A stretch of DNA of 6,654 nt from Filomicrobium sp. (GCA_021775655.1 JAJFHK010000464.1:1-6654), one strand, 5' to 3'; positions 1-6,562 are shown, counted from the stretch's first letter. Notes: generated by a model from the sequence alone, not told the origin. Program-made: numbers and translations.

Positions 1-395
1 TCCTGGATCTTCGCGTCGTCGGCAGCTTCCCAGTGGATGAACACGCCAACAGCGATGTAGAGGTCATCAGCTTCATCAGCTGGGATCGTGCCTTCTGCAA
101 CGCAATCCTGAACGGCTTTGGCAACTGCATACTGTGCAGGACCAAACATCTGAACGGCCTGACGGGCGTCCTTGATGGTGACCTTGTTGTACAGGATCGT
201 GTTCGGCTTGCACTGCAGGTTCGGAGCCACGACTGCGAGAAGCGTCGTGAAACCGTCCTTGTTGTTGGTCAATGCGTTGCAAAACGCCGTTTCGGCAGCC
301 GAACCGCGCGGTCCGATGATGAGGTCGATGTGGGCAACTTCGTTGCCATCGCCGACGAGAGATTCGCCGACCAGAACCTTGTTGATCTTGGCCAT
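1..395 (-). CDS. fae: Formaldehyde-activating enzyme (Fae), 3' part cut off by window edge
   Basis: Fae catalyses condensation of formaldehyde with tetrahydromethanopterin to methylene-H4MPT in the cytoplasm, the entry step of H4MPT-linked formaldehyde oxidation and detoxification. The visible 131 residues begin [17 protein letters not shown] and are collinear, nearly residue for residue, with the Methylobacterium protein (about 170 aa), so roughly 40 C-terminal residues lie beyond base 1. Family hallmarks seen are [15 protein letters not shown] (18-32) with the conserved His22 proposed as the catalytic residue, ETAFCNAL (35-42), [10 protein letters not shown] (57-66), [13 protein letters not shown] (76-88) and [15 protein letters not shown] (117-131). 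The ATG at 393-395 is preceded by a strong GGGAGGAG, eight bases away. All eight visible Asn codons are AAC and nearly all Lys codons AAG, fitting the very high expression known for Fae. It lies 193 bases downstream of orf7, so it may have its own promoter. Identity is essentially certain. Confidence 0.97.
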   Translation of the reverse strand, partial: MAKINKVLVGESLVGDGNEVAHIDLIIGPRGSAAETAFCNALTNNKDGFTTLLAVVAPNLQCKPNTILYNKVTIKDARQAVQMFGPAQYAVAKAVQDCVAEGTIPADEADDLYIAVGVFIHWEAADDAKIQ

Positions 396-403
396 GATAA
401 AAA

Positions 404-411
404 CTCCTCCC
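404..411 (-). promoter_or_regulatory. Strong ribosome binding site of fae
   Basis: On the minus strand this reads GGGAGGAG, an extended match to the anti-Shine-Dalgarno sequence, eight bases before the fae ATG. It is the strongest such site in the window and fits a highly translated gene. It also fixes the fae start. Confidence 0.85.
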
Positions 412-501
412 AGAGTTTGCTCAAGGGTTGAAAGTTCCGCCCGCAGTGGACGGTGCCCAAAGAATGGGTTTCGGGCGAACTATCCCAGTTATCAGCGAGC
501 G

Positions 502-514
502 GGGGCGAAGCCCC
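502..514 (-). other. Small GC-rich hairpin in the orf7-fae gap
   Basis: The minus strand can fold GGGGC-TTC-GCCCC, five GC pairs around a three-base loop. No run of T follows in the transcription direction, so it is not a convincing intrinsic terminator. It could be an mRNA processing or stability element between orf7 and fae, or chance. The rest of the 396-588 gap shows no gene. Confidence 0.35.
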
Positions 515-553
515 GATCCGGTTGCCAGATAGCAGCGCCGTTGCGCCAGGGCG

Positions 554-583
554 TAAATAGCCTCAAGCTTCGACCCAATACAA
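554..583 (-). promoter_or_regulatory. Possible sigma-70-like promoter for fae (weak)
   Basis: On the minus strand TTGTAT (578-583) and TATTTA (554-559) are separated by 18 bases, an acceptable -35/-10 arrangement just after the orf7 stop codon. Each hexamer matches the consensus only partly. The 193-base gap, unusually long for this cluster, is the main reason to expect a promoter here. It would give a leader of roughly 150 bases. This is a guess from sequence only. Confidence 0.2.
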
Positions 584-588
584 GAGTC

Positions 589-1458
589 TTAAGTGCTTCT
601 TGGATCAGCAACCTGGGTTGAAATTGCTTCCGTGAACAATGTTGCAACCACGAAGTCGGCTGTTGTGCCCGGATTAAGCCCTCGTGCCTTGAGCGCTATA
701 TCGAATATCTCAAGTTCGGAGAGTGCCGCTTTGGTCATCACAGCCGGAGACAGCGCCAGCCGGTTGCGGGCCTCAATTCGCACGATTTCAGCGGTTTCGG
801 GCCCAAACTTGCGCGCAATATGGGTGTCTGGGAATCTGGCAAGAAGATTCATGTGTAGGGTGGTCACCGCGAGTTCCGGCGTCTCTGCAATTCTTTTCAC
901 CTGTTTCAGCAACGGCAGTGCAAATTCGAATATGTCCGCGAAATCGGTGACAAAGGCCAGTGCGATTCTGTCGCGATTTGAAGCCAGACTCATTGCCTCG
1001 AGGAGTGTCATTTCAGTTTCCATGCGTACATCGCCCCTTTGCGAATCGCCCAGCCCGCCAGGATTGGCCCTTGCGATTGCAGCGAAGACGTCTGCAGCGT
1101 CTATCCTATCGAGACTAGAAAGCACTGCAGACAGCCGCTGAGCGAGCGTATCGCCACGCACAACCTCACCTGCGGCATACGCCAAGGGTGCACACAACAG
1201 GATGATGCCTAGATTCGTATTGCGTCCTGTGGCGGCAAAACTTGCTTCTACGGCACCGCGGACCCGTCGCCCGACACTCGCGCCCCTTTGAGCAATGTGC
1301 CGGGTCGCGACGGCTGCCGCGTCCTCAAAATGCTTGACCTCCATGTCATGGCCTGGCGCATGGACGTGGACATTGCCGGGCTTCAGCGCCTTCAGTTCGG
1401 CAAGACAGGCTGCCAGAAAGGCATCCGAGATCGCCCGGGCTGGGAGTGGAAGGTTCAT
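589..1458 (-). CDS. orf7: Orf7: triphosphoribosyl-dephospho-CoA synthase (CitG)-like protein of C1 metabolism
   Basis: A 289-residue protein of the CitG/MdcB family, whose classical members make the triphosphoribosyl-dephospho-CoA prosthetic group precursor of citrate or malonate lyase from ATP and dephospho-CoA. Family signatures are LKPGNV (25-30), GRNTNLGIILLCAP (78-91), GGLGDSQRGDV (134-144) and LNPGTTADFVVATLF (261-275). No citrate lyase gene is nearby; the gene lies between orf5 and fae, exactly the place of orf7 in the Methylobacterium extorquens C1 cluster, where orf7 is known to be needed for growth on C1 compounds. A role in C1 cofactor synthesis or attachment is therefore inferred, but the reaction is not evident from sequence. 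The ATG at 1456-1458 overlaps the orf5 stop codon (ATGA), suggesting translational coupling; no strong ribosome binding site precedes it. Confidence 0.88.
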   Translation of the reverse strand: MNLPLPARAISDAFLAACLAELKALKPGNVHVHAPGHDMEVKHFEDAAAVATRHIAQRGASVGRRVRGAVEASFAATGRNTNLGIILLCAPLAYAAGEVVRGDTLAQRLSAVLSSLDRIDAADVFAAIARANPGGLGDSQRGDVRMETEMTLLEAMSLASNRDRIALAFVTDFADIFEFALPLLKQVKRIAETPELAVTTLHMNLLARFPDTHIARKFGPETAEIVRIEARNRLALSPAVMTKAALSELEIFDIALKARGLNPGTTADFVVATLFTEAISTQVADPRST

Positions 1459-2387
1459 CGTCGGACCGTGACTTTTTCAGCCATCGATGCTGCCACGGCG
1501 TCCAAGAAATCTTCTGCAAGAAAATCCGCAATATCGATATGGCAGATGGATTGAAGGCCTTTCCAAGCCGGGTTTGAGTTTATTTCAAGCAGCACCAGGT
1601 GGCCGTCCGGATCGCGGATCAGATCGACACCGGCATAGTCGGCTCCGACAGCCCTTGCCGCGGCTAACGCGAGCGCCCGACCATCTTCGTCGAGGTTGGT
1701 TGCGGTCGGTTGCGCGCCCTGGTGAATATTCGTGATCCAATGCGCACCCTGGCGCGCCATCGATCCGACGATGCGCCCACCCGAAACAAATACGCGCCAG
1801 TCGGAAAATACACCTTGATCAGGCGCGCGAAGGTATCGTTGCAGGTAGTAGACGCCGCCGACGTCGTCCTCTTCGGGAAGTTCTTCGAGCGCATCGGCCT
1901 TTCTAACGCCGTTCCCCTGTGACCCGAATAGCGGCTTTGAGACCAGGGGCAATCGCTCCCGGGCGTAGTCAAGCGCCATTTCGCGCCCCTCTGCGGTGCG
2001 CGTTTCGGGCACAGGCAAGCCGGCCTTTTGGAATAGAAACGTCGCTGTTGATTTATCGACGCAACGTTCTATGACCCGTGCCTCATTCCAAACCCGGACG
2101 GCGCTGGCTGAAAGCGCATGCAAAATTCCCAGCCGCAGCGTTATGGCTTCAAGTGATCCCTTTGAAATCGCGCGCACAAAAACCCCATCTGGCAGCGCAC
2201 CGTTCAATCCTGGAATGTCGATTCCGCTAGCAAGGCTGGTGTCAAACGCGCAGGCGCAAAGCGCTGCGGTTACCACTCGGGCGCCACGCTTTTCCATTGC
2301 CTGTCGTAGCCGCCGGGCATGCCAGTCGCCTCCACCCTCTTCAATGAAGATAACGATGAGTGGGGCCTGCAGCGAATGTTCACGCAT
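1455..2387 (-). CDS. orf5: Orf5: RimK-like ATP-grasp ligase of the H4MPT cluster
   Basis: A 310-residue ATP-grasp protein resembling RimK-type ligases, which join an amino acid (often glutamate) to a carboxylate through an acyl-phosphate. Seen are a hydrophobic strand opening the N-terminal domain (PLIVIFIEEGGG, 9-20), the RimK-type DKSTATFLFQKAGLPVPET (111-129), an ATP-binding KPLFGSQGNGV (151-161), DWRVFVSGGRIVGSMAR (196-212), and a metal-binding stretch GVDLIRDP (253-260) with LLEINSNPAWKGLQ (266-279), where Glu268 and Asn270 are the likely Mg ligands. The start at 2387 lies four bases after the mch stop. The frame stays open further upstream, but that part overlaps mch and has no family character; an ATG at 2408, overlapping the mch end, is the only reasonable alternative. 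Between mch and orf7, this is the position of orf5 in Methylobacterium. A role in building the glutamate side chain of a C1 carrier (methylofuran or H4MPT analogue) is inferred. Confidence 0.88.
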   Translation of the reverse strand: MREHSLQAPLIVIFIEEGGGDWHARRLRQAMEKRGARVVTAALCACAFDTSLASGIDIPGLNGALPDGVFVRAISKGSLEAITLRLGILHALSASAVRVWNEARVIERCVDKSTATFLFQKAGLPVPETRTAEGREMALDYARERLPLVSKPLFGSQGNGVRKADALEELPEEDDVGGVYYLQRYLRAPDQGVFSDWRVFVSGGRIVGSMARQGAHWITNIHQGAQPTATNLDEDGRALALAAARAVGADYAGVDLIRDPDGHLVLLEINSNPAWKGLQSICHIDIADFLAEDFLDAVAASMAEKVTVRR

Positions 2388-2391
2388 TTCG

Positions 2392-3363
2392 TCAGGCGAA
2401 GCTGGCATCGACGATGTCGGGGGCAAGCTTGCCAGCATGGAATGACGAGCCGGTATCAAGGTTGGAGATGGTGACCAGGGCTGGAGAAAATAGCATCGGG
2501 TCGATCTTATAGAAGTCGCCCTCGACTTCCGCGAAAATTTCCGCAAATGGTCTTCCATAGGCAGAAGATGCCGAAGATGGCAGATTTTCCGCCAGCCCCT
2601 TAGCCGCGTCGTCACTCCCGGATACGAAAAGCTGTACGCGCCCGCCATAGATAATGCCGTCGTTTGTCCGGCCCATCGCTTTTACGAAGTCTGGAACAGG
2701 AGGTGCGAGGGGTGCGGTTCCAAAGCCGTCTTTGATATCTGTCAGCGGGAAATGCAATTCGTGCGCTTTATGCAGCGCAACTTCTAGAACACGCGCACCG
2801 ATCTGTACCGTGCCAGCCAGGCTCCAAGTCGGGGCGAACAAGATTGTCAGGTTCTTCGTTGGGATACCGCATGCCTTTGCGACCATGCGCGCGACGCTCG
2901 ACGGCGGAGCCTTGTCGCCTTCGATAACCAGGACCGCTTCTTCGTGGTCGTCGGCATAGCCCAACTCACCGAAGAGATCTTCAACCCGCGACAAAGCCCG
3001 GGCTGGGCCTGAGCCAAGCGCAAAGAAGCCGGATGCCTCTTCAGTTATCGTCCAGCCCGCATACTGGCTGCCAAGACAGGAAATCACCGGATCGCTGGCA
3101 TGAACCACGACGCTGAGCGGCCATTTATCAATTGGAGACGATCCCGCGACCTGGACGGTGCCAAGCCCTCCCATGCAGATTTCGCCAAGTAGCCGGCCAA
3201 GCTCCAGGGATCCTGGAACGGACGCACCGCAATCGATTTGGCGTTCGCCGCCATCTCCAATGGATACCCTTGCGCGCAATCCATCTGCTTGCGCCACGAT
3301 CCGTTGCACAATACGGCAGGCGTTCGCATTCACGCTGAGGCCGGCATTTGGCGCAGCTTGCAT
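2392..3363 (-). CDS. mch: Methenyl-tetrahydromethanopterin cyclohydrolase
   Basis: Mch reversibly hydrolyses methenyl-H4MPT to 5-formyl-H4MPT, the step after MtdB in cytoplasmic formaldehyde oxidation. The 323-residue length is typical of the family. Conserved stretches are SVNANACRIV (10-19), CLGSQYAGW (96-104), FFALGSGPARAL (113-124), APTWSLAGTVQIGARVLE (177-194), LHKAHEL (197-203), GRTNDGIIYGGRVQL (231-245) and FYKIDPMLFSPA (284-295). The ATG at 3361-3363 is preceded by GGGAG with seven bases of spacing inside the 14-base gap after orfY; its stop lies four bases before orf5. The gene is complete and shows no damage. Function is well established for close homologues in Methylobacterium and methanogens. 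Confidence 0.96.
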   Translation of the reverse strand: MQAAPNAGLSVNANACRIVQRIVAQADGLRARVSIGDGGERQIDCGASVPGSLELGRLLGEICMGGLGTVQVAGSSPIDKWPLSVVVHASDPVISCLGSQYAGWTITEEASGFFALGSGPARALSRVEDLFGELGYADDHEEAVLVIEGDKAPPSSVARMVAKACGIPTKNLTILFAPTWSLAGTVQIGARVLEVALHKAHELHFPLTDIKDGFGTAPLAPPVPDFVKAMGRTNDGIIYGGRVQLFVSGSDDAAKGLAENLPSSASSAYGRPFAEIFAEVEGDFYKIDPMLFSPALVTISNLDTGSSFHAGKLAPDIVDASFA

Positions 3364-3377
3364 CCTTAGGCTCCCTG

Positions 3378-4526
3378 TCAGTTATCTTGTTCGTTTTGGG
3401 GTTCGTATACCACAGCCGCGAGCTTTTGCAGGCGTTTCGCGCAAATCTCCGTGGCAAGCGCGGGCGTCCCAGCCTTCGCATGAACGGTGGCGATGGGTGC
3501 CCCTTCCCTTATTTGCTCACCCCTGTGCGGGACGTCACTGACCCAATCCGGCCATTCCAAATTGCCAATCTCGACTGGGCCAGCATCAGCATAGAGGTAT
3601 GCAGCGGCACTGGGTTCAGGGCGCCAATTGCGTGCAAGAACATCCACCGCATCTTCACTTCCACACGCTGCGATATGGGCCTTGAACAACGTGCCACTGG
3701 CATCGTCGAGCACATCAAGCGAAGCCCCTGGCCGCGGGTTGACTTCCAGCAATTTCGCCTCGTTGCCTGAAACGAGAAAATCGAATGAAACCAGTCCGAC
3801 GAGTTGGAGCGGATTGATCAGGCTGAGGCAGGCGTCAATCAGGCGTGCCTCGAGGTCGGCATCGATTTCTTCCGCACTGACTGACCCGCCATACCGGAAC
3901 GGTTCTCGACCGCGCGGCGCACTCCAGGATCGTGAAAAAGCAAATGCTGTGCCGGATACTCCCGTAATGGCGAGCGCCGAGATCGTGACGCCTTCCAATT
4001 CCCTCTGGAAATAACGATGGGGTGATGCAGAGACCGTTTTTCCTTCAGCAAGCCGGCGGATGTGCCGCCCGCCACACGCCCCGATTCGCTTCGAAAGCCA
4101 GCCCAATGGATTTCGGGGTGGCGAAAACGATATTGCCGGGTGCTCGATACCGAGTTCTGACAGCAGGCCAAAAAAAAGCTTTGGGTCTTTAGCTCGCGCC
4201 AGCGCTTCCGCCCCGCATCCAGCAAGTGAATAATGATTCGCCAATTCCGCGACAAGTTTAGGACTGTCCTCAAAGCCCGGCCCGAGGACCAAGCCGATTG
4301 GTTCGCCGCCGGTGTCCGGTGTCAAATCGTCAAGGACCGGCAACAACTCAGATTTGCGGAACCCGTTGCGCAGGACACCCGGTAGCGTCGTAATACCCTC
4401 CGAAAGTATGCGGGTATCTTCGTCGCCGAAAGCATCAACGACATATGGGAGAAATCCCGCACGCCGCGCGGACGCGGCAAGCGCACGCCCGGACAACGCG
4501 GCAATCAGGATCGGCTGGCCGCTCAA
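3378..4526 (-). CDS. orfY: OrfY-type ATP-grasp protein, TTG start
   Basis: A 382-residue ATP-grasp protein matching the OrfY type found beside mtdB and mch in methylotrophs, where it is thought to act in synthesis of the H4MPT-type cofactor; its substrate is not known to me. Seen are a Rossmann-like start ILIAALSGRALAASARRAGF (6-25), a central ATP-binding region around KRIGACGGRHIR (146-157) and YFQRELEGVTISAL (172-185), a metal-binding part with LVSFDFLVSG (245-254) and LLEVNPRPGASLD (259-271; Glu261 and Asn263 the likely ligands), and a C-terminal beta-rich tail, GEQIREGAPIATVHAKA (336-352), like that of other ATP-grasp enzymes. The start is TTG at 4524-4526, overlapping the mtdB stop as TTGA. 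The protein has no internal methionine, so no ATG start exists; the N-terminal strand argues against any later GTG. Tight spacing on both sides implies co-transcription with mtdB and mch. Confidence 0.87.
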   Translation of the reverse strand: MSGQPILIAALSGRALAASARRAGFLPYVVDAFGDEDTRILSEGITTLPGVLRNGFRKSELLPVLDDLTPDTGGEPIGLVLGPGFEDSPKLVAELANHYSLAGCGAEALARAKDPKLFFGLLSELGIEHPAISFSPPRNPLGWLSKRIGACGGRHIRRLAEGKTVSASPHRYFQRELEGVTISALAITGVSGTAFAFSRSWSAPRGREPFRYGGSVSAEEIDADLEARLIDACLSLINPLQLVGLVSFDFLVSGNEAKLLEVNPRPGASLDVLDDASGTLFKAHIAACGSEDAVDVLARNWRPEPSAAAYLYADAGPVEIGNLEWPDWVSDVPHRGEQIREGAPIATVHAKAGTPALATEICAKRLQKLAAVVYEPQNEQDN

Positions 4527-5425
4527 GCGACAAACGACCGCGCGAGTTTGAAGGCGTCGCGGAAGTCGAGATGGAGCGCTTCGGAGTCGTTGAGCATGCG
4601 CGTAAACAGTCCAGCCTGCGTTTTGTACTTGATATCGCCGATAGCGAGGGGCCCGACACCGGATGTCCGCGTGCAGCCTGGAAGGACGTCGCCGTTCATG
4701 AAGAGGTCCATGCCTTCGACGCCCGGGGGTGGAACGGCGTTGACGTCGGCAGTAACAAGCAAATTCTTCGCCGATTGAAGCTCCGCAGTGCTCAGCACCT
4801 GCACGCCAGCAGCGGCGGCTGCAAACACAACCTCGGCGTCGGCTACAATTGCCGCCTTCTTCTCTGGCGTGTCTCCGGGCACTGGTTCCATATCGACCCC
4901 GAACCGTTCCTTGGCAGCTTCCGCGGCCTTAAAGACACGTTCGACGCCACGGTGGGCCACCATCTTAACTTTCGCGCCTTCCAAAGCAGCGATTACAGCT
5001 GAAGCAAAACCGACGACTCCAGTCGCACCGAAAATAGTGACGTTGATCCCGTCCCATCCACGGTTGTGCTTTTCTTTAAGAACCTTTTCGACGCACGCCA
5101 CCATTCCTGCAGCAGTCGTGAACGAACCCGCGGGGTCCGCGAAGGTCGAGACCTGAAACGGCGGCACCAAAGCGTCTTTGGCAGATTGAATCATGTCGAG
5201 AGCTTGGATCGCGTCTTTACCGCCGAAGAAGAATCCGGTCCGGCGGCCATAGTCGGGGGGGCGCGAGAAAATAGCGTCTTGAACCAGCCCGGTGATTTCG
5301 CTGCCTTCAACGTTGATGTACGGGATGATCACCTTGAATCCGGCATCTGCAGCCATATTCACGTCGAATGGGCTAACGTGCTTTTGCGGAGACAGCATGT
5401 GAAGGATAGGGGTCGGTTGGCTCAT
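4523..5425 (-). CDS. mtdB: NAD(P)-dependent methylene-tetrahydromethanopterin dehydrogenase
   Basis: MtdB oxidises methylene-H4MPT to methenyl-H4MPT with NAD+ or NADP+, between Fae and Mch. The 300-residue protein has the MtdA/MtdB layout: an N-terminal substrate part with ILHMLSPQKHVSPFDVNMA (7-25) and IIPYINVEGSEITGLVQDAI (33-52), PDYGRRTGFFFGGKD (57-71), a Rossmann motif IFGATGVVGFASAV (131-144), AHRG (157-160) after the second strand, and C-terminal TADVNAVPPPGVEG (225-238) and GPLAIGDIKYK (258-268). The ATG at 5423-5425 follows AAGGAG at six bases, a strong ribosome binding site. The stop overlaps the orfY TTG by four bases. The name MtdB rather than the NADP-specific paralogue MtdA rests on the neighbourhood with orfY and mch and on overall similarity to MtdB; cofactor preference cannot be read with certainty. 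Confidence 0.93.
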   Translation of the reverse strand: MSQPTPILHMLSPQKHVSPFDVNMAADAGFKVIIPYINVEGSEITGLVQDAIFSRPPDYGRRTGFFFGGKDAIQALDMIQSAKDALVPPFQVSTFADPAGSFTTAAGMVACVEKVLKEKHNRGWDGINVTIFGATGVVGFASAVIAALEGAKVKMVAHRGVERVFKAAEAAKERFGVDMEPVPGDTPEKKAAIVADAEVVFAAAAAGVQVLSTAELQSAKNLLVTADVNAVPPPGVEGMDLFMNGDVLPGCTRTSGVGPLAIGDIKYKTQAGLFTRMLNDSEALHLDFRDAFKLARSFVA

Positions 5426-5431
5426 CGAGTT

Positions 5432-5437
5432 CTCCTT
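5432..5437 (-). promoter_or_regulatory. Ribosome binding site of mtdB
   Basis: AAGGAG on the minus strand, six bases before the mtdB ATG. It fixes that start and implies efficient translation initiation independent of the upstream gene. Confidence 0.85.
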
Positions 5438-5460
5438 GGCGGCATTTTATTGATTTGAGA

Positions 5461-5474
5461 GGCGTGCGAACGCC
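5461..5474 (-). other. Hairpin in the mtdB leader
   Basis: The minus strand reads GGCGT-TCGC-ACGCC, a perfect five-pair stem with a four-base loop, about 25 bases upstream of the mtdB ribosome binding site. No T run follows, so it is not a terminator. If transcription starts from the TATAAC box nearby, the hairpin would sit near the 5' end of the mtdB mRNA and could stabilise it. It could also be chance. Confidence 0.35.
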
Positions 5475-5488
5475 CTGTCTCCGCGCCG

Positions 5489-5494
5489 GTTATA
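5489..5494 (-). promoter_or_regulatory. Candidate -10 box upstream of mtdB
   Basis: TATAAC on the minus strand, a five-of-six match to the sigma-70 -10 box in an AT-rich patch inside the 132-base gap between the GHMP-fold gene and mtdB. No good -35 hexamer lies at the standard distance, so this would be an activator-dependent promoter or a false match. It would drive mtdB-orfY-mch-orf5-orf7. Confidence 0.3.
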
Positions 5495-5557
5495 AATTGA
5501 GGCTGTTGCAACTGGCCAGAGTGTTCTTCCACGAAAGTCAAAATGGTCGCGCTTGGG

Positions 5558-6562
5558 CTATCCGTTCGGGTAGTAAATATTCGCGCCATGGTTGCGCCCA
5601 CGGGCGACAATCAGGCTCAAACCCATTGCCATTGAGTCAGCTCGAAGTTCATTGACGATTTTGAGAGCCATTTTGTTTGATGGCACGAATGCAAATCCGG
5701 TCGGTCCCCAAGAGCTTTGTCCGATTCCGACAGCCCCAACCGCGGCCATGCGCTGCACCAACTCGGCCACGTCATCGCTCGACCAAATCCCGCCACCTTG
5801 CTCGCTGGCAAAATACTGGCCGTTGATTCGCTGCACTTCGGAAACGGCAGCACCAAACGCGTCGATATTGCCTTCGGCCAGAGCCGGCAGCATCTGCATC
5901 AATGTCACGCGGCATAGCTCAGCGCTGACGGCATCGGTCATCGGCGCGAGATTTTCGAAGGCTTCGACCTCGCGACGACCATGCACCCCCATATTGCGCG
6001 GATCGAGTACGAGCAGGATGCGCCATGCGCTTGGAAAGACGGCCCGCGCTACAACGGGCGGTGCATTGTCAGATTCGCCACGACCACCGTCGACGACGAA
6101 CCCGCCTCCCTCAAATGCCGCCATACCTATAGCCGAGCGGGCCCCGCGGTTCTGCATCTCCGCCAGCGCGCGCAGTTCCGTTTCGAGGCCTTCCAGCGCT
6201 GCGAGCGCGCCGCCGACCGCCATTGCGAGCTGCGTTCCCGAGCCGAGTCCAGCGTGGGCGGGGATGGATTGAGTAATTCGCAGCCGGTAGCAGCTATCCA
6301 GCTTCAAAAGTGCTTTGAAGCTCTCAAGCGCGCGCTGGGCGCGCGCCTGCTCGGCGCCCTCCACCAGATCGCTTTTCGACCGCTCTAAGGTTAATTCTGT
6401 TGCCGGCTGATCGATGGCTAGACCCAGCGAGCCGAAATTCCGGCCAAGGGAGCCGTTGAGGTCGAGGAACCCCAGGTGAAGCCGAGCCGGCGCAGACACT
6501 CGAACAGCCGTACCCCCGGCCTGGGCCGGGTGCGGCGTCGCGAGTGACGGGTCGGAATTCAA
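5558..6562 (-). CDS. Probable beta-ribofuranosylaminobenzene 5'-phosphate synthase (GHMP-kinase fold; Orf4 type)
   Basis: This enzyme joins 4-hydroxybenzoate or p-aminobenzoate to phosphoribosyl pyrophosphate with loss of CO2 (or its equivalent) and PPi, the first dedicated step of H4MPT biosynthesis; the Methylobacterium homologue is Orf4. Using the TTG start at 6562 the protein has 334 residues, usual for the family. Seen are VRVSAPARLHLGFLDL (20-35), the GHMP phosphate-binding loop PAHAGLGSGTQLAMAVG (101-117), RGARSAIGMAAFEGGGFV (140-157) and C-terminal GIGQSSWGPTGFAF (279-292). The start is uncertain: the frame stays open to a TTG at 6616 without a ribosome binding site, while TTG at 6560-6562 follows AAAGAGG at nine bases; a GTG at 6499 would begin right at the conserved core. 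It lies 132 bases upstream of mtdB on the same strand, which fits supply of the cofactor used there. Confidence 0.85.
   Translation of the reverse strand: MNSDPSLATPHPAQAGGTAVRVSAPARLHLGFLDLNGSLGRNFGSLGLAIDQPATELTLERSKSDLVEGAEQARAQRALESFKALLKLDSCYRLRITQSIPAHAGLGSGTQLAMAVGGALAALEGLETELRALAEMQNRGARSAIGMAAFEGGGFVVDGGRGESDNAPPVVARAVFPSAWRILLVLDPRNMGVHGRREVEAFENLAPMTDAVSAELCRVTLMQMLPALAEGNIDAFGAAVSEVQRINGQYFASEQGGGIWSSDDVAELVQRMAAVGAVGIGQSSWGPTGFAFVPSNKMALKIVNELRADSMAMGLSLIVARGRNHGANIYYPNG

Noticed and set aside
502..514. Intrinsic terminator after orf7
   Set aside because: The hairpin is not followed by a T run in the direction of transcription, so it is listed only as a hairpin.
33..621. Plus-strand reading frames opposite fae (33-431 and 172-621)
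   Set aside because: They are antisense shadows of the strongly conserved fae gene and its leader and resemble no known protein.
593..1141. 182-codon plus-strand frame opposite orf7
   Set aside because: Ser/Ala/Arg-rich shadow composition and complete overlap with the CitG-like gene on the other strand.
2422..2433. Perfect 12-base palindrome GGCAAGCTTGCC
   Set aside because: It lies inside the coding end of mch, codes for normal family residues (GKLA), and is not placed as an operator or terminator.
2388..2648. Upstream extension of the orf5 frame adding 87 residues
   Set aside because: It overlaps the well-conserved C-terminal part of mch entirely, has a shadow-like composition and no ATP-grasp character; the family-like sequence begins only at the 2387 start.
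4445..5002. 185-codon plus-strand frame opposite mtdB
   Set aside because: Fully antisense to conserved mtdB and the orfY start, with no ribosome binding site or recognisable motif.
5592..6272. 226-codon plus-strand frame opposite the GHMP-fold gene
   Set aside because: Low-complexity Ser/Pro/Ala/Arg composition typical of a high-GC antisense frame; the minus strand carries clear GHMP motifs.
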